Notes: a model not told the origin generated them from the letters alone. 64,000 nucleotides of DNA from Phenylobacterium sp. (GCF_030679875.1 NZ_JAUXSP010000012.1:1-64000); one strand, 5' to 3'. Shown: positions 44,823 through 55,674, counted from the stretch's first letter. Translations and numbers: made by a program.

Positions 44823-45293
44823 ATGGCTAGCAGCCCCAAGGCTTCCGCCGATCCGCTTGACGCCCGTCTGGTGCGCACACTGGCCGACATCCTCACCGAA
44901 ACGGGGTTGTCGGAAATCGAGGTTGAGCGCGACGGCCTAAAGGTCCGCGTGGCCCGGCAGATTTCGGTCACCGCCACCGTGGCCGCTCCGGCGGCGCCGG
45001 CGATGGCAGCGGCTGCGGCGGAGGCCCCTGTCGCCCCCGCGGCGCCCGTGCGCGCCGCTGGCGACGCCGTGAACTCACCGATGGTGGGCACGGTCTATAT
45101 GCAGGCTCAGCCAGGCTCTCCCAGCTTCATCAAGGTCGGCGACGCGGTCCAGGCTGGCCAGACCCTGATGATTATCGAAGCCATGAAGACCATGAACCCG
45201 ATCCCGGCGCCCCGGGCCGGCAAGGTGGTCGAGATCCTGGTTTCCGACGCCCAGCCCGTCGAGTTCGGCGAGCCGCTCGTCATCATCGAGTAG
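44823..45293 (+). CDS. accB: Biotin carboxyl carrier protein of acetyl-CoA carboxylase
   Basis: AccB carries carboxybiotin between the biotin carboxylase and carboxyltransferase in malonyl-CoA formation. The 156-residue product has an N-terminal helical domain (about 8-45), an Ala/Pro linker (about 52-80), and a biotinyl domain with the modified Lys122 in EAMKTMNPI. It is directly followed by accC, 4 bases later, as a coupled pair. Confidence 0.98.
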   Translation: MASSPKASADPLDARLVRTLADILTETGLSEIEVERDGLKVRVARQISVTATVAAPAAPAMAAAAAEAPVAPAAPVRAAGDAVNSPMVGTVYMQAQPGSPSFIKVGDAVQAGQTLMIIEAMKTMNPIPAPRAGKVVEILVSDAQPVEFGEPLVIIE

Positions 45294-45297
45294 TTCG

Positions 45298-46650
45298 ATG
45301 TTTGAAAAAATCCTGATCGCCAATCGAGGCGAAATCGCCCTGCGCATCCACCGGGCCTGCAAGGAGATGGGTATCTCCACGGTCGCCGTCCACTCGGAGG
45401 CCGATTCCGGCGCCATGTGGGTGCGCCTGGCCGACGAGAGCGTCTGCATCGGTCCGGCCTCGGCCGCCAAAAGCTACCTCAACATCCCGGCCATCATCGC
45501 CGCGGCGGAAATCACCGGCGCTCAGGCCATCCATCCGGGCTATGGCTTCCTGTCGGAGAACGCCCGGTTCGCCGACATCGTCGGGGCCCATGGCTTCACC
45601 TTCATCGGGCCCAAGCCCGAGCACATCCAGATGATGGGCGACAAGATCACGGCCAAGCAGGCGGTGATGCGGGCCGGCATTCCCGTGGTGCCAGGCTCCG
45701 CCGGCGCGCTGACCACGGAGGAGGAGGCGATCGCCGCCGCCGCCGAGATTGGCTTTCCGGTCCTGATCAAGGCCGCCGCCGGCGGTGGCGGTCGCGGCAT
45801 GAAGGTGGCCCTGGACAGCGAGAGTCTGGCCGAGGCCGTCTCCACCGCCCGCACCGAGGCCAAGGCCGCCTTCGGGGATGACGCGGTCTACATGGAGCGC
45901 TACCTCCAGAAGCCCCGTCATATCGAGATCCAGGTCGTCGCCGACTCCTTCGGCAATGTCTGCCACCTCGGCGAACGCGACTGCTCCCTGCAGCGGCGTC
46001 ACCAGAAGATCCTCGAGGAGGCCCCCTCCCCGGCTCTCGACGCCACGGCCCGCGCCAAGATCGGCAAGGTGGTCGTCGATGCGATCAAGGCCATCGGCTA
46101 TCTCGGCGTCGGCACCATCGAGTTCCTCTACGAAAACGGCGAGTTCTTCTTCATCGAGATGAACACCCGCCTGCAGGTGGAACATCCCGTCACCGAAGCC
46201 ATCACCGGGATCGATCTGGTGCGGGAGCAAATCCGCATCGCCGCGGGCCTGCCGCTTTCGTTCACCCAGGAACAGGTCGTCTTCGAAGGCCACGCCATCG
46301 AGTGCCGAATCAACGCTGAGAATGCGCGCACCTTCACGCCGTCGCCGGGGAAGGTCACCGACTTCCACGCCCCTGGCGGTCTTGGGGTTCGCCTCGATTC
46401 GGCGGTCTATGCGGGCTACGTCATTCCGCCCTACTACGACAGCCTGATCGGCAAGCTCATCGTCCACGGCCGTGACCGTGAGGAGTGCCTCGCCAGGGTC
46501 AATCGCTGCCTGGGTGAGATGGTGGTCGGCGGGGTGGACACCACGATCCCACTCTTCCAGGACCTGATCCACCAGCCAGACATCATCGCCGGCGACTACA
46601 ACATCCACTGGCTGGAAAAGTGGATCAAGGCTCAGGCCGACGAAGCTTAA
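45298..46650 (+). CDS. accC: Acetyl-CoA carboxylase biotin carboxylase subunit
   Basis: AccC carboxylates biotin on AccB using ATP and bicarbonate. The 450-residue product is an ATP-grasp enzyme starting [20 protein letters not shown]. The Gly-rich ATP loop [13 protein letters not shown] is at about 158-170, the signature [19 protein letters not shown] is at about 280-298, and the C-terminal B-C cap is intact. It follows accB by 4 bases; aat starts 5 bases after its stop, so aroQ-accB-accC-aat may be one operon. Confidence 0.98.
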   Translation: MFEKILIANRGEIALRIHRACKEMGISTVAVHSEADSGAMWVRLADESVCIGPASAAKSYLNIPAIIAAAEITGAQAIHPGYGFLSENARFADIVGAHGFTFIGPKPEHIQMMGDKITAKQAVMRAGIPVVPGSAGALTTEEEAIAAAAEIGFPVLIKAAAGGGGRGMKVALDSESLAEAVSTARTEAKAAFGDDAVYMERYLQKPRHIEIQVVADSFGNVCHLGERDCSLQRRHQKILEEAPSPALDATARAKIGKVVVDAIKAIGYLGVGTIEFLYENGEFFFIEMNTRLQVEHPVTEAITGIDLVREQIRIAAGLPLSFTQEQVVFEGHAIECRINAENARTFTPSPGKVTDFHAPGGLGVRLDSAVYAGYVIPPYYDSLIGKLIVHGRDREECLARVNRCLGEMVVGGVDTTIPLFQDLIHQPDIIAGDYNIHWLEKWIKAQADEA

Positions 46651-46655
46651 GCCCC

Positions 46656-47303
46656 ATGGACGCCTTTGGCCCGCTTCAGCTGCTGGCCTGCTACACCCGC
46701 GGCGTCTTTCCCATGGCCGACGCCCGCGACGACGACCAGATCTTTCTGGTTGATCCAGAACATCGCGGCGTCCTGCCGCTGGCGGGGTTCCATGTACCCC
46801 GTCGGCTGGCGAGGACGGTTCGCGCAGAGCCGTTTGAAATCAGGTTCGACACCGCCTTCGACCAGGTGGTGTCCCTCTGCGCCGAGGCCGCGCCTGATCG
46901 CCACGAGACCTGGATCAACCCCGTTATACGCGATCTCTATGCCCAGCTCTTCGCCATGGGTTGCGCCCATAGTGTCGAGTGCTGGCGGGTGGGACGCCTG
47001 GTGGGTGGGCTCTATGGCGTCTCGCTTGGCGCGGCCTTCTTCGGTGAGAGCATGTTTTCCAGAGAGACGGACGCCTCGAAAGTCGCCCTGGTCCATCTCG
47101 TCGCGCGACTGATCACTGGCGGCTACCGATTGCTGGATGCTCAGTTCATCACCGAGCACCTGACACAGTTCAAGGCCGAGGAAATCTCAAGGGCCGTCTA
47201 TCACCAGCGCCTGGCCGAAGCCCTGGGGCAGCCGGCCGATTTCGGGGATCAGCCCGCGCTGGCCGGCGTCGCCGCCCTGCAGGTGATCAGCCAGGCGTCA
47301 TAG
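46656..47303 (+). CDS. aat: Leucyl/phenylalanyl-tRNA--protein transferase
   Basis: Aat attaches Leu or Phe to the N terminus of proteins with basic N-terminal residues, marking them for ClpAP through the N-end rule. The 215-residue product starts [20 protein letters not shown] and has [16 protein letters not shown], then [21 protein letters not shown] and [18 protein letters not shown], the family hallmarks. It starts 5 bases after accC. Its last 55 bases overlap the 3' end of the convergent DUF2155 gene. Confidence 0.96.
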   Translation: MDAFGPLQLLACYTRGVFPMADARDDDQIFLVDPEHRGVLPLAGFHVPRRLARTVRAEPFEIRFDTAFDQVVSLCAEAAPDRHETWINPVIRDLYAQLFAMGCAHSVECWRVGRLVGGLYGVSLGAAFFGESMFSRETDASKVALVHLVARLITGGYRLLDAQFITEHLTQFKAEEISRAVYHQRLAEALGQPADFGDQPALAGVAALQVISQAS

Positions 47304-47845
47304 ACCGGATGCTCCAGCGGGTTGAGGCCTGGGGCGGCGGCGTACATCCACCCTCGGAAGGTCTGGCGCGCCGGGGGTGTGGGTCGACCGGCCACAGCGC
47401 GGGGCTGTGAGTCCACCGTCATATAGGCCATGGCGTCGGGGGCCCGCTCATCGGGGGCCGAGAGCTCGCAGGCCCTGACCGTGAAGACCAGGCTCTTGTA
47501 TCGGATCGGCTGACCGACCGGGGCTTCGAAGCGGATGGTCTCAGCGCTGACCTTGTCGAGCGCCTGGATAATGGCGACGTCATAGCGCGCCCGCTTCATC
47601 GGCGGCTTGGGTTCGGGCGGTGGCTCCGGCGCGCGTTGCGCCCTGGGCTCCGGCTCAGCCCTGATTTCAGGCGCAGGTTCTGGCGGCGGCACGGGAAGCG
47701 GGGCGATCGCTTCAGGGGTGAGCAACGCAGGAGCCGGGGTCGCCGCCGGCGCCGGAGCCTCAGGTGTGGTCTGGGCCACAACGGCGCCCGCCGCCGTCAA
47801 AGCGGCCAGACCGAGGCCAAGGAGCAGGGGCCGCGCATGACGCAT
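47249..47845 (-). CDS. DUF2155 domain-containing exported protein
   Basis: A 198-residue protein of unknown function. A signal peptide (about 1-26, with AVVAQTTP after it) and a long Pro/Ala/Glu-rich spacer (about 27-80) precede the DUF2155 domain. That domain includes [21 protein letters not shown] and [29 protein letters not shown]. The two Cys in VRACEL and LITCRA could form a disulfide. It follows the NDUFA12 gene by 10 bases, as in many alphaproteobacteria. Its 3' end overlaps aat by 55 bases. Confidence 0.9.
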   Translation of the reverse strand: MRHARPLLLGLGLAALTAAGAVVAQTTPEAPAPAATPAPALLTPEAIAPLPVPPPEPAPEIRAEPEPRAQRAPEPPPEPKPPMKRARYDVAIIQALDKVSAETIRFEAPVGQPIRYKSLVFTVRACELSAPDERAPDAMAYMTVDSQPRAVAGRPTPPARQTFRGWMYAAAPGLNPLEHPVYDAWLITCRAATPASAG

Positions 47846-47855
47846 CTGGCGGCGT

Positions 47856-48251
47856 CTATTCCGGCGTCCAGGGAAGATAGTCCCCCGTCGCGCGCTGGCG
47901 TTCGCCGCCGCGGGCCAGCGAGCCCTGGGGCCGATAGGCGTGGACTGTGCCGGTGAGATTGGGACGATGATCCTTCTCCCACGGCTGGCGCAGAAGGGGC
48001 TGGACGGTCGGCGGCTCATCGAAGGTGTAGTGCAGCCAGCCATGCCATTCAGCCGGAACCTTCGAGGCCTCGGCATAGCCGGAATAGATCACCCAGCGAC
48101 GCTTGCGGCCGTCATAGGAGTCCGAGGCGTCCTTGGCCTCATAATAGCGACTGCCATAGTCGTCCTGGCCGACGAAGACGCCACGGCGGCCGATGTGGAA
48201 CCGGGCGCCGAGAGTCGCGCCGTTCCACCAGGTGAAGATCGCTTTGAACAC
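47856..48251 (-). CDS. NADH:ubiquinone oxidoreductase subunit NDUFA12
   Basis: A supernumerary subunit of complex I shared by alphaproteobacteria and mitochondria. The 131-residue product begins MFKAIFTWWNGATLGARFHI and has the family motifs VGQDDYGSRYYEAK, RRWVIYSGYAEASKVPAEWHGWLHY and a conserved PWEKDHRPNLTGT near the C terminus. The other nuo genes are not in this window. It is cotranscribed with the DUF2155 gene, a frequent pairing. Confidence 0.96.
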   Translation of the reverse strand: MFKAIFTWWNGATLGARFHIGRRGVFVGQDDYGSRYYEAKDASDSYDGRKRRWVIYSGYAEASKVPAEWHGWLHYTFDEPPTVQPLLRQPWEKDHRPNLTGTVHAYRPQGSLARGGERQRATGDYLPWTPE

Positions 48252-48420
48252 GTTGGACTGACCCGGCTGGCAGGAATTTCGGACGGACTATAGGTCCCTG
48301 CCCGCAACCCGTCCAGCGCCCCGCATCGCTCAACATGTTGGGGATGAACGCCCCGTCAGACGCAACATCTATTGCCCGCGGGCGGGTGGGTTCCTAGGCT
48401 GCCCGATGAGGGAGTCTGTC

Positions 48421-50916
48421 ATGAGTCTGGAGAGCGGCAAGATGGAGCGTCGGACGCTCGAACGCAGCAGCGATGTTGTCGAGGTCCTGGCGCCCGCCTC
48501 CTGGCCGAACGCCCAGGTCGAGGCCTGGCTTGATTGGGCTGGCGGCGAGCCTGATTTGCCGGCCGCCATCTTCCGTTTCGCCGAGGAACTGGTTCAGGCG
48601 GGACAGAGACAGGGCCTGTTCGAAGGGGTGGGCGCACGGGGCCGGTTCCGACGTGAACTGGGCGCGGGCCTGATGGCCGGACGGATCGCCCTGCGGCCCG
48701 TGGCGGTCTCTGCGCTGATCGAGCTCTCGAATGACGGCGATCTGACTGAGCGACTGGCGCGGTTCCGCGCCGAGCACAGGGGACTGACGGCGTCCCGTGA
48801 GGCGGGGTTGGCGTTGGCCGCCAGCCGGCAGGGGTTGGTGGACGCCGTCCATCGTTGCCAGGGCGATCCCGACGCCTGCGCTGATCCGCAGCGAAATCCG
48901 AGCCTGGCCCGGGCCGCCGAAGCCGCGCGTGCGGCGGGTGTCTCCGATGCGGCGATCCTTGACGCCATCACCCTGGCCCGCGCTGGCGAGACCCGCCTGC
49001 CCGTCAGCCTGCCCACCCCGCCCGTTCCGCCTCAGGCGCTGGCCCGCGTGAATGACGCGCCGTCGGCGCCCCTGGAGCGGCTGCTGGCCCTTGCGGCCTG
49101 GGAAACCGGCCGGCTGACCATCGCCACAGCTGAGGCGTCCGAGGCCCCCGTCGCCCACGGGGCGCTGTCCTTGATGGCCTTTGGAACCGGCGAGGACTTC
49201 GACGACGACGGCTTCCAGCGCGCCGTGGGCCTCCTGGCCACAGCCCTGGCGGCCATGGCTGACGGCGAGCCCGTCGCCCTGGGTCTTGCCGGCCTCGCCG
49301 ATTGGCTGGCCGCCCACGGCCACGCCTACGATTCCGAAGTCGGGCGTGAAGCGGCCTTTCGCTTGTATGACCGCGCCAGCCGGGCCGCGCGCCTGGCCTG
49401 CCCGCGCCTGGTCGGCGGCCTGACCCTCTATGAGGACCCAGAGCTCGCCTTGATGCTCGGCGGGGCGAGTCCCGCCGGAGAGCCGTGGGAGGGGCCGGTC
49501 ACCTTCGCCGAAACCGCCGACGGTCAGGTCGTCCGGGTGATGAGCGAAGCCGCCCTGTGCGGCCTGCGCGCTGTGGGCGCTGACCTGGACGCCGCCCGCT
49601 GGCGGTTGCTCGGTCACGGCACTCTCGAAAACGCCCCGGGCATTGACCATGCCGCTCTGCTTGGCCGGGGGCTCACCGACCACGAGATCGGCGCCGTGGA
49701 AGCCGCGCTGCCCTACTGCGCGTCCCTGAGCGAAGCCTTCCGGCCCGAAGTCGTCGGAGAGGGGTTCCTGGCCGATGTGCTTGGGGCCCCGGGCGAAGAC
49801 CTCCATGATCCGCGCTTTGACGCCCTGCGCGTCATGGGCTTCAGTGAGGCTGACATCGCCCTGGCCGAAGCCCACGCCCTCGGCGCCAGTCGGCTTGACG
49901 GGCCGGAACTGGGACCCGATCAGCGAAGCATATTCCTCACGGCCGATGACCTGGGCCCTGGCCCCTATCTCGCCATGCTGGCCTGCCTGACTCCAGCTCT
50001 GGCGCGCCCGGCCCAGGCTGACTTCACCCTGCCCTGGGACGCCACGCCCCACGATGTCCAGACCCTGATCGCCCAGGCCCGGGACGCCGGCGTCCCCCTG
50101 GTGCGCATCGCCCGCGCCGACCCCGGCGCCTACCACCAGCTGGACCTTCCCGCCCCGCGTCAGGCCCCCAGGGCCGAGACCGCCGCACGAGCGGAGCCAA
50201 CGCCAGAGATCACGGTCGAGCGCGTGGTCGAACGGGTGGTGGAGCGCGAGCGCGCACGCCGCAAGCTTCCGGATCGTCGCAAGGGCTACATCCAGAAGGC
50301 CTCGGTGGGCGGCCACAAGGTCTATCTGCACACCGGCGAGTACGACGAAGGCGAGCTCGGTGAGATCTTCATCGACATGCACAAGGAAGGGGCCGCCTTC
50401 CGGTCGTTGATGAACAACTTCGCCATCGCCGTCTCCATCGGCCTCCAATACGGCGTGCCCCTGGACGAGTTCGTCGAGGCCTTTGTCTTCACCCGCTTCG
50501 AACCGGCCGGTCCCGTCACCGGAAACGACTCGGTGCGTTCGGCCACCTCGATCCTGGACTATGTGTTCCGGGAGCTGGGGGTCTCCTATCTGGGCCGTGA
50601 CGACCTCGCCAACGCCGATCCCGACGAGCTGAACGCCGACGGCCTGGGGCGGGGCAAGGCCGACGACCCCGGTCTGGCCGCCGGGGAGCCACAGCCGGCT
50701 TCGCGCTACATCTCCAAGGGCTTCTCCAGGGGCGCAGCTCCGGACAACCTCGTCGTCCTGTCTCTGGCCGATCATCGCGCCGCACGCGCCTCCGGCGCTC
50801 AGGCCGCTGACGTCTGCCCGGCCTGCGGCGACATTGCCGTGGTGCGAAAGGGGGCGAGCCTGATCTGCGAAACCTGCGGCGCCCGGGCGGGACGGTTCGA
50901 CGACGCCACCGGCTGA
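48421..50916 (+). CDS. Class II ribonucleotide reductase (NrdJ) paralogue lacking the active-site loop
   Basis: An 831-residue protein whose segments run parallel to adenosylcobalamin-dependent Nrd[17 protein letters not shown] is at about 155-170, [20 protein letters not shown] at about 287-306, [13 protein letters not shown] at about 398-410 and [16 protein letters not shown] at about 535-550. The C-terminal TSCPD-type domain is the best kept (about 618-735, [12 protein letters not shown] and [12 protein letters not shown]). A zinc-ribbon CPAC/CETC (799-802, 816-819) ends it. Where NrdJ has GRINASNPCSEY, it reads [13 protein letters not shown], without the catalytic Cys; the PTGT nucleotide loop is also absent. 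Probably a pseudoenzyme. GAGGGAG supports the ATG at 48421. Confidence 0.8.
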   Translation: MSLESGKMERRTLERSSDVVEVLAPASWPNAQVEAWLDWAGGEPDLPAAIFRFAEELVQAGQRQGLFEGVGARGRFRRELGAGLMAGRIALRPVAVSALIELSNDGDLTERLARFRAEHRGLTASREAGLALAASRQGLVDAVHRCQGDPDACADPQRNPSLARAAEAARAAGVSDAAILDAITLARAGETRLPVSLPTPPVPPQALARVNDAPSAPLERLLALAAWETGRLTIATAEASEAPVAHGALSLMAFGTGEDFDDDGFQRAVGLLATALAAMADGEPVALGLAGLADWLAAHGHAYDSEVGREAAFRLYDRASRAARLACPRLVGGLTLYEDPELALMLGGASPAGEPWEGPVTFAETADGQVVRVMSEAALCGLRAVGADLDAARWRLLGHGTLENAPGIDHAALLGRGLTDHEIGAVEAALPYCASLSEAFRPEVVGEGFLADVLGAPGEDLHDPRFDALRVMGFSEADIALAEAHALGASRLDGPELGPDQRSIFLTADDLGPGPYLAMLACLTPALARPAQADFTLPWDATPHDVQTLIAQARDAGVPLVRIARADPGAYHQLDLPAPRQAPRAETAARAEPTPEITVERVVERVVERERARRKLPDRRKGYIQKASVGGHKVYLHTGEYDEGELGEIFIDMHKEGAAFRSLMNNFAIAVSIGLQYGVPLDEFVEAFVFTRFEPAGPVTGNDSVRSATSILDYVFRELGVSYLGRDDLANADPDELNADGLGRGKADDPGLAAGEPQPASRYISKGFSRGAAPDNLVVLSLADHRAARASGAQAADVCPACGDIAVVRKGASLICETCGARAGRFDDATG

Positions 50917-50990
50917 GCCCGCCCCGCACACCTGGCCTTAAGCTTGCACGGGCTAGGGACTTCAGTTCTGTATGATGCAAGGCGCCGCCG

Positions 50991-51479
50991 ATGAGACTGT
51001 CTGGACCCCTCGCCCTTCTCGCCGTGCTGGCCATGTCCGCGCCGGCGGCCGCGCAGAACGCCAGCCAGATCAACCAGGTCAGGGCTGGCGCAAACTGTCC
51101 CAAGTGCAACCTGTTCCAGGCCAGCCTCGGCGGCCTGACCATGAAGGGGAAGAACCTCTCCGGCGCCCGGCTTCGCCAGGCCGATCTCAGCCTGACCATT
51201 ATGAACCGCACGAATTTCGCCGGCGCCGACCTGCGCGACGTCGAGGCCTATGGCGCAGTCTTATCCAGCGCCAGTTTCGCTGGAGCTGACCTGACCAACG
51301 CCAGCTTTGTCGGCGCCCACCTTCAGGGCGCAAATTTTCGCGGGGCGCGGCTGGCTGGGACCAATTTCTCCGGCGCTGAAATGCAGCAGGCGACAGGCCT
51401 CACCCAGGCTCAGCTGAACCAGGCCTGCGGCGACGCCGCCACCCGCTTGTCGGGCGGACTGCGCGTCCCTGCCTGCTAA
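50991..51479 (+). CDS. Exported pentapeptide-repeat protein, short copy
   Basis: A 162-residue protein with a signal peptide (about 1-22, APAAAQ). After an N-terminal CPKC pair (Cys36, Cys39) it folds as A(D/N)LXX-type pentapeptide repeats (about 52-133), a right-handed quadrilateral beta-helix. The C-terminal cap reads LTQAQLNQACGDAATR with Cys146 and the terminal Cys162. Export and four Cys suggest disulfide capping in the periplasm. Function unknown. It is paralogous to the next gene, 84 bases on. Confidence 0.88.
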   Translation: MRLSGPLALLAVLAMSAPAAAQNASQINQVRAGANCPKCNLFQASLGGLTMKGKNLSGARLRQADLSLTIMNRTNFAGADLRDVEAYGAVLSSASFAGADLTNASFVGAHLQGANFRGARLAGTNFSGAEMQQATGLTQAQLNQACGDAATRLSGGLRVPAC

Positions 51480-51563
51480 GGTCGTAAAATTACTGGGAAT
51501 TAAGTGGTCTTTCCGGTCAGCCCGTCCCAGATGATCCTCTCGGACAAGGAGCGTACCGCCTCA

Positions 51564-52430
51564 ATGACCCGGCTGACTGGCCTTCTCACCCTTCTTGCTG
51601 TTCTGGCGGGGCTGATCCCTGGCGCCGCGCTTGGCATGACCAGCGACAAGGCCGTGGCCAAGATGGTCGCCTTCGGCGGCTCCTGCGAAAAGTGCGAGCT
51701 ATCGGGGCGCAAGCTGGCCGGCGCCAGGTTCATGGGCGCGGACTTCACAGCTGCGGCCCTGGTTGGGTCTGATCTGCGCGGCGCGCTCTTCCACGGATCG
51801 GTATTCGACAAGGCCGACCTGTCTCGCGCCGATCTCTCCGAAAGCCGGATGATGGGCGCCAGTTTCGCCGGCGCCAGCCTCACGGACGCTGACCTGCGTC
51901 GTGCTGAACTCAATGGCGCCGATTTCGGCGGCGCCAACCTTCATGGCGGCAACCTGCGCGGGATCGAGGGCCTGGGGGCCACCTTCGTCGCCGCCAATCT
52001 GTCTGACGCCCGGTTGGACGACGCCGAGCTCAACGGCGTCAACCTGGCCCGGGTCAACGCCAGGGGCGCGCGTTTCGATGATAGTGAGCTGACCGCCGCC
52101 AACCTGTCTGGCGGGCGGTTTGACGGCGCCTCGTTCCGGGGCGCCGAACTGGACATGGCCAACCTGCGCGGGGGGACCTTCGCCAATGCTGATTTTCGCC
52201 GCGCCAGCCTGGACCGCACCAATATTGCGGGCGTGGACCTGTCGAGGGCGCGCAACCTGACCCAGGCGCAACTGGACGAGGCCTGCGGCGACGGCGCGAC
52301 CCGCCCGCCGTCCGGACTGGTGGTCAGGGCCTGCGGCGGCCGGCGCATCACCGTCCACATCGCAGCCCCTCCGGCGCCGCCGGCCCCACCCGCGCCACCG
52401 GCGCCCCGGCGACTGGTGGCCGTGGACTGA
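51564..52430 (+). CDS. Exported pentapeptide-repeat protein, long copy
   Basis: A 288-residue paralogue of the preceding product. It has a signal peptide (about 1-24), CEKC (Cys41, Cys44), about 35 pentapeptide units (about 48-230), and the same cap LTQAQLDEACGDGATR with Cys241 and Cys257, spaced exactly as in its neighbour. A Pro/Ala-rich tail (PAPPAPPAP) ends the protein. The ATG at 51564 begins the signal peptide, with AGGAG about 14 bases upstream; a GTG at 51504 would add a non-signal extension. Function unknown. Confidence 0.87.
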   Translation: MTRLTGLLTLLAVLAGLIPGAALGMTSDKAVAKMVAFGGSCEKCELSGRKLAGARFMGADFTAAALVGSDLRGALFHGSVFDKADLSRADLSESRMMGASFAGASLTDADLRRAELNGADFGGANLHGGNLRGIEGLGATFVAANLSDARLDDAELNGVNLARVNARGARFDDSELTAANLSGGRFDGASFRGAELDMANLRGGTFANADFRRASLDRTNIAGVDLSRARNLTQAQLDEACGDGATRPPSGLVVRACGGRRITVHIAAPPAPPAPPAPPAPRRLVAVD

Positions 52431-52456
52431 GCCGCGCCCGAGGGGCCTCGGGCCCC

Positions 52457-54238
52457 CTAGGCGGGCTTGATCGGCAGGGCGAGCCGCAGGCTGAGTTCCT
52501 TCAGCTGCTTTTCGTCGACCTCTGACGGCGCACTCATCAACAGGTCCTGCCCCTGCTGATTCAGCGGGAAGGCGATGACCTCTCTGATAGCCGTCTGGCC
52601 GGCCAGCAGCATGACGATGCGATCGATGCCGGGCGCAAGCCCCCCGTGCGGCGGGGCGCCATAGCGGAAGGCGTTCAGCATGCCGCCAAACTGCGCCTCG
52701 ACCACCTGCTCGCTATAGCCGGCGATCTCGAAGGCCTTGAGCATCACGTCGGCCCGATGGTTTCGCACGGCGCCAGAGCACAGCTCATAGCCGTTGCAGA
52801 CGATGTCGTACTGATAGGCGAGGATATCGAGCGGATCCTTCGTCTGCAGCGCCTCCATCTCGCCCTGGGGCATGGAGAAGGGGTTGTGCGAGAAGTCGAC
52901 GTGGTTGGATTCCTCGTTCATCTCGAACATCGGGAAGTCGACGATCCAGACGAATTCGAACCGGTCCTCGTCCACCAGCTTCAGGTCGGTCCCGACCTTG
53001 GTCCGGGCCGAACCCGCGAATTTGTAGAAGACCTTGGGATCGCCGGCGACAAAGAAGGCCGCGTCACCCTGGCCCAGGCCCAGCGCGCTCATCAGGCCGT
53101 CCGTCTTTTCCGCCCCCAGGTTCTTGGCGATCGGGCCGCCCCAGCCACCCTGGTCCTCGCTCCAGAAGATGTAGCCGAGGCCCGGCTGGCCCTCCCCTTG
53201 CGCCCAGGAGTTCATCCGGTCGCAGAAGGCGCGGCTGCCGCCCTTGGGGCCAGGGATCGCCCAGACAGCGTTCTTGGCGTCTTCCAGGATGCGGGCGAAC
53301 AGGCCAAAGCCCCCGCCGCGGAAGTGGTCGGACACATCCTGCATCTGGATCGGGTTGCGCAGGTCAGGCTTGTCGGAGCCGTACTTGGCGATCGCCTCCC
53401 GATAGGGAATGCGTGGGAAGGGATAGGGGGTCACCGGCTTGCCGCTGGAAAACTCCTCGAACACCCCATGCATCACCGGCTCGATGGCCGCGAAGATGTC
53501 TTCCTGGGTGACGAAGCTCATCTCCACGTCGAGCTGGTAGAATTCCAGGCTGCGGTCGGCCCGCAGATCCTCGTCGCGGAAGCAGGGCGCGATCTGGAAA
53601 TAGCGGTCGAAGCCCGCCACCATCAGCAGCTGCTTGAACTGCTGCGGCGCCTGGGGCAGCGCGTAGAACTTGCCCGCATGCAGGCGCGAAGGCACCAGGA
53701 AGTCCCGGGCGCCTTCCGGCGACGACGCCGTCAGGATCGGCGTCTGGAACTCGTTGAAGCCCTGGTCGGTCATGCGGCGGCGGATCGAGGCGATCACCTG
53801 GCTACGCAGCAGGATGTTGCGATGCAGGGTCTCACGCCGCAGGTCGAGATAGCGGTGCTTGAGGCGTAGCTCCTCAGGATAGTCCGGCTCGCCGAATACC
53901 GGCAGGGGCAGCTCGGCGGCTTCCGACAGCACCTGGACGCCCTTGACCTGCACCTCGATCTCGCCGGTCGGCAGGTTCGGGTTCACGGTCTCCGGCGTGC
54001 GGGCGACGACGGCGCCGTCGATGCAGATCACGCTCTCGGCCCGCAGACGCTCCACCGCGGCGAAGCCAGGGGTATCGGGCGCCAGCACCAGCTGAGTCAG
54101 GCCATAATTGTCCCGCAGGTCCACGAAGACGAGACCGCCATGGTCGCGCTTGCGATGGATCCACCCCGAAAGGCGAACGGTCTGGCCTGTGTCGCCAGCG
54201 CGAAGCTGACCGCAGGTATGGGAGCGATATGGGTGCAT
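52457..54238 (-). CDS. aspS: Aspartyl-tRNA synthetase
   Basis: AspS charges tRNA-Asp. The 593-residue product is a bacterial-type class II synthetase. The N-terminal OB-fold anticodon domain includes [23 protein letters not shown]. Class II motif 2 lies in [18 protein letters not shown], the bacterial GAD insertion spans about 290-420, and motif 3 is in [14 protein letters not shown]. The ATG at 54238 gives the family N terminus ([13 protein letters not shown]). It is convergent with the pentapeptide genes. Confidence 0.96.
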   Translation of the reverse strand: MHPYRSHTCGQLRAGDTGQTVRLSGWIHRKRDHGGLVFVDLRDNYGLTQLVLAPDTPGFAAVERLRAESVICIDGAVVARTPETVNPNLPTGEIEVQVKGVQVLSEAAELPLPVFGEPDYPEELRLKHRYLDLRRETLHRNILLRSQVIASIRRRMTDQGFNEFQTPILTASSPEGARDFLVPSRLHAGKFYALPQAPQQFKQLLMVAGFDRYFQIAPCFRDEDLRADRSLEFYQLDVEMSFVTQEDIFAAIEPVMHGVFEEFSSGKPVTPYPFPRIPYREAIAKYGSDKPDLRNPIQMQDVSDHFRGGGFGLFARILEDAKNAVWAIPGPKGGSRAFCDRMNSWAQGEGQPGLGYIFWSEDQGGWGGPIAKNLGAEKTDGLMSALGLGQGDAAFFVAGDPKVFYKFAGSARTKVGTDLKLVDEDRFEFVWIVDFPMFEMNEESNHVDFSHNPFSMPQGEMEALQTKDPLDILAYQYDIVCNGYELCSGAVRNHRADVMLKAFEIAGYSEQVVEAQFGGMLNAFRYGAPPHGGLAPGIDRIVMLLAGQTAIREVIAFPLNQQGQDLLMSAPSEVDEKQLKELSLRLALPIKPA

Positions 54239-54308
54239 GAGGAGTCGCAGAAAATGCAGGGAAAACGAGGCGCGGAAGGGCGCATGCGGGGCCTGCCTTG
54301 TCAAGGCG

Positions 54309-54333
54309 AAGGACCGGCGCGAAGCCGGCCCTT
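54309..54333 (-). terminator. Hairpin downstream of the serine hydrolase gene
   Basis: On the minus strand AAGGGCCGGC pairs with GCCGGTCCTT (one G-T pair) around a 5-base loop, 13 bases after the serine hydrolase stop. The trailing sequence is TCGCC, with few T residues, so it may terminate only with help. Confidence 0.5.
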
Positions 54334-54345
54334 CGGCCCCTGCCC

Positions 54346-55674
54346 CTACTTCGCCGGGTCGGTCAGGGCCTGATAGACCAGGGTCCGGGTCGCCGCGCCC
54401 AGGTCAGGACCGCCGGTTCCGCCGAACCGCTGGATCATGCCGATGAACACCACGTCGTTGGTCGGATCGACCCAGAACCAGGTGCCGGCCGCCCCGCCCC
54501 AGCTCAGCGTGCCCTCGCCCTCAAGCCCGCCAGCCTTTCTGGGGTCCTTGACGACCATGAAGTCCAGACCAAAACCAACCGCCTCGTTGAAGCGCAGACC
54601 CACAGAGCCATTGGACGAGACCAGGGCCTGGGCGGGGATCATGTCGGTCCCCATCAACTCGACCGTGGCCGGGGCGAGGATGCGGACCCCGTTCAACTCG
54701 CCGCCATTGGCGATCATCTGGGCGAAGCGGGCAAAGTCGGCGGCGGTCGAGACCAGTCCCCCGCCGCCCGATTCGATGGCCGGGGGCTTGGTGAAGTCCT
54801 GGGCCGGCGCGCCGGCCAGCTCCAGAGCCTCGATCAGCCGCCCGCTTTTGGGATCGCCCACATAGACCGCGGCCAGTCGCGCGGTGGACGCCTCCGGAAC
54901 ATGGAAGCCGGTGTCGGTCATCTTCAGGGGCGTGAAGATCTGCTCGGACATGAACTGCCCGAGGGTCTGGCCGCTGAGCCGTTCAATGATGCGGCCCTGG
55001 AGATCGACGGCGATGGAATAGCTCCAGTCCGTCCCAGGCTGGAATTTCAGGGGGATGGCGGCGGTCTTCTCCACCATTTCCTGGAGAGAGCCTGAACCCA
55101 GGACCCGGGACTCCTGGAACAGGCGATCCACCGGATGCTCATCCGACAGCCCGTAGCCGAAGCCCGCCGTATGGCTCATCAGCTCGCGCATGGTGGGTTC
55201 GCGGGTCACGGGCTCGAGGATCGGCGCGCCCTGGGCGTCCACCCCGGTCATCACCTTGAGGTCCTTCAGTTCAGGGAGGTGGCGGCTGACCGGGTCATCC
55301 AGGCGCCAGCGCCCCTCCTCGAAGAGGATCATCATGGCCACGCCGGTGATCGGCTTGGTCATGGAGTAGATGCGGAAGATCGCATCCTTCTGCAGGGGTC
55401 GGCCCTCGGCGAGGTTGGCCTGGCCATAGGTGTTGAAGGCGACCACCTTGCCGTGGCGCGCCAACAGGGTCGTCATGCCCGCCACCCGGCCGTCGGCCAC
55501 GGCCTTGGCCATGGCGGCGTCCAGCCGCCTCAGCCGCTCGGACGAGAAGCCCACGGACTCCGGGCTGGAAGCCGGCGCCAGGGCGGCCGGCGCCCGCTGG
55601 GCGAAGACGGGCGCAGGCGCGACCGAAAGGGCCACAGCGGCGGCCGCCATGGCCAGATGATGACGTCCAAGCAT
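54346..55674 (-). CDS. Serine hydrolase, beta-lactamase class C/esterase family (exported)
   Basis: A 442-residue periplasmic serine hydrolase of the AmpC/EstB family. A signal peptide (about 1-25, PVFAQ) precedes the domain. The SxxK nucleophile motif is Ser104-Met-Thr-Lys107 in [11 protein letters not shown]. The second motif is a Tyr in WSYSIAVD (YxS rather than YxN), and the third is near [14 protein letters not shown] in place of KTG. The pattern suits an esterase or D-aminopeptidase better than a true beta-lactamase. It stands alone between aspS and parC. Confidence 0.9.
   Translation of the reverse strand: MLGRHHLAMAAAAVALSVAPAPVFAQRAPAALAPASSPESVGFSSERLRRLDAAMAKAVADGRVAGMTTLLARHGKVVAFNTYGQANLAEGRPLQKDAIFRIYSMTKPITGVAMMILFEEGRWRLDDPVSRHLPELKDLKVMTGVDAQGAPILEPVTREPTMRELMSHTAGFGYGLSDEHPVDRLFQESRVLGSGSLQEMVEKTAAIPLKFQPGTDWSYSIAVDLQGRIIERLSGQTLGQFMSEQIFTPLKMTDTGFHVPEASTARLAAVYVGDPKSGRLIEALELAGAPAQDFTKPPAIESGGGGLVSTAADFARFAQMIANGGELNGVRILAPATVELMGTDMIPAQALVSSNGSVGLRFNEAVGFGLDFMVVKDPRKAGGLEGEGTLSWGGAAGTWFWVDPTNDVVFIGMIQRFGGTGGPDLGAATRTLVYQALTDPAK

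Noticed and set aside
48421..50916. Functional vitamin B12-dependent ribonucleotide reductase
   Set aside because: The active-site Cys loop and the nucleotide-binding PTGT loop are missing, and the protein is about two thirds of NrdJ length.
48394..50931. 845-codon minus-strand frame opposite the NrdJ-like gene
   Set aside because: Although slightly longer than the real gene, its Gly/Gln/His-rich sequence is antisense in character, while the plus frame shows clear NrdJ segments and a good ribosome-binding site.
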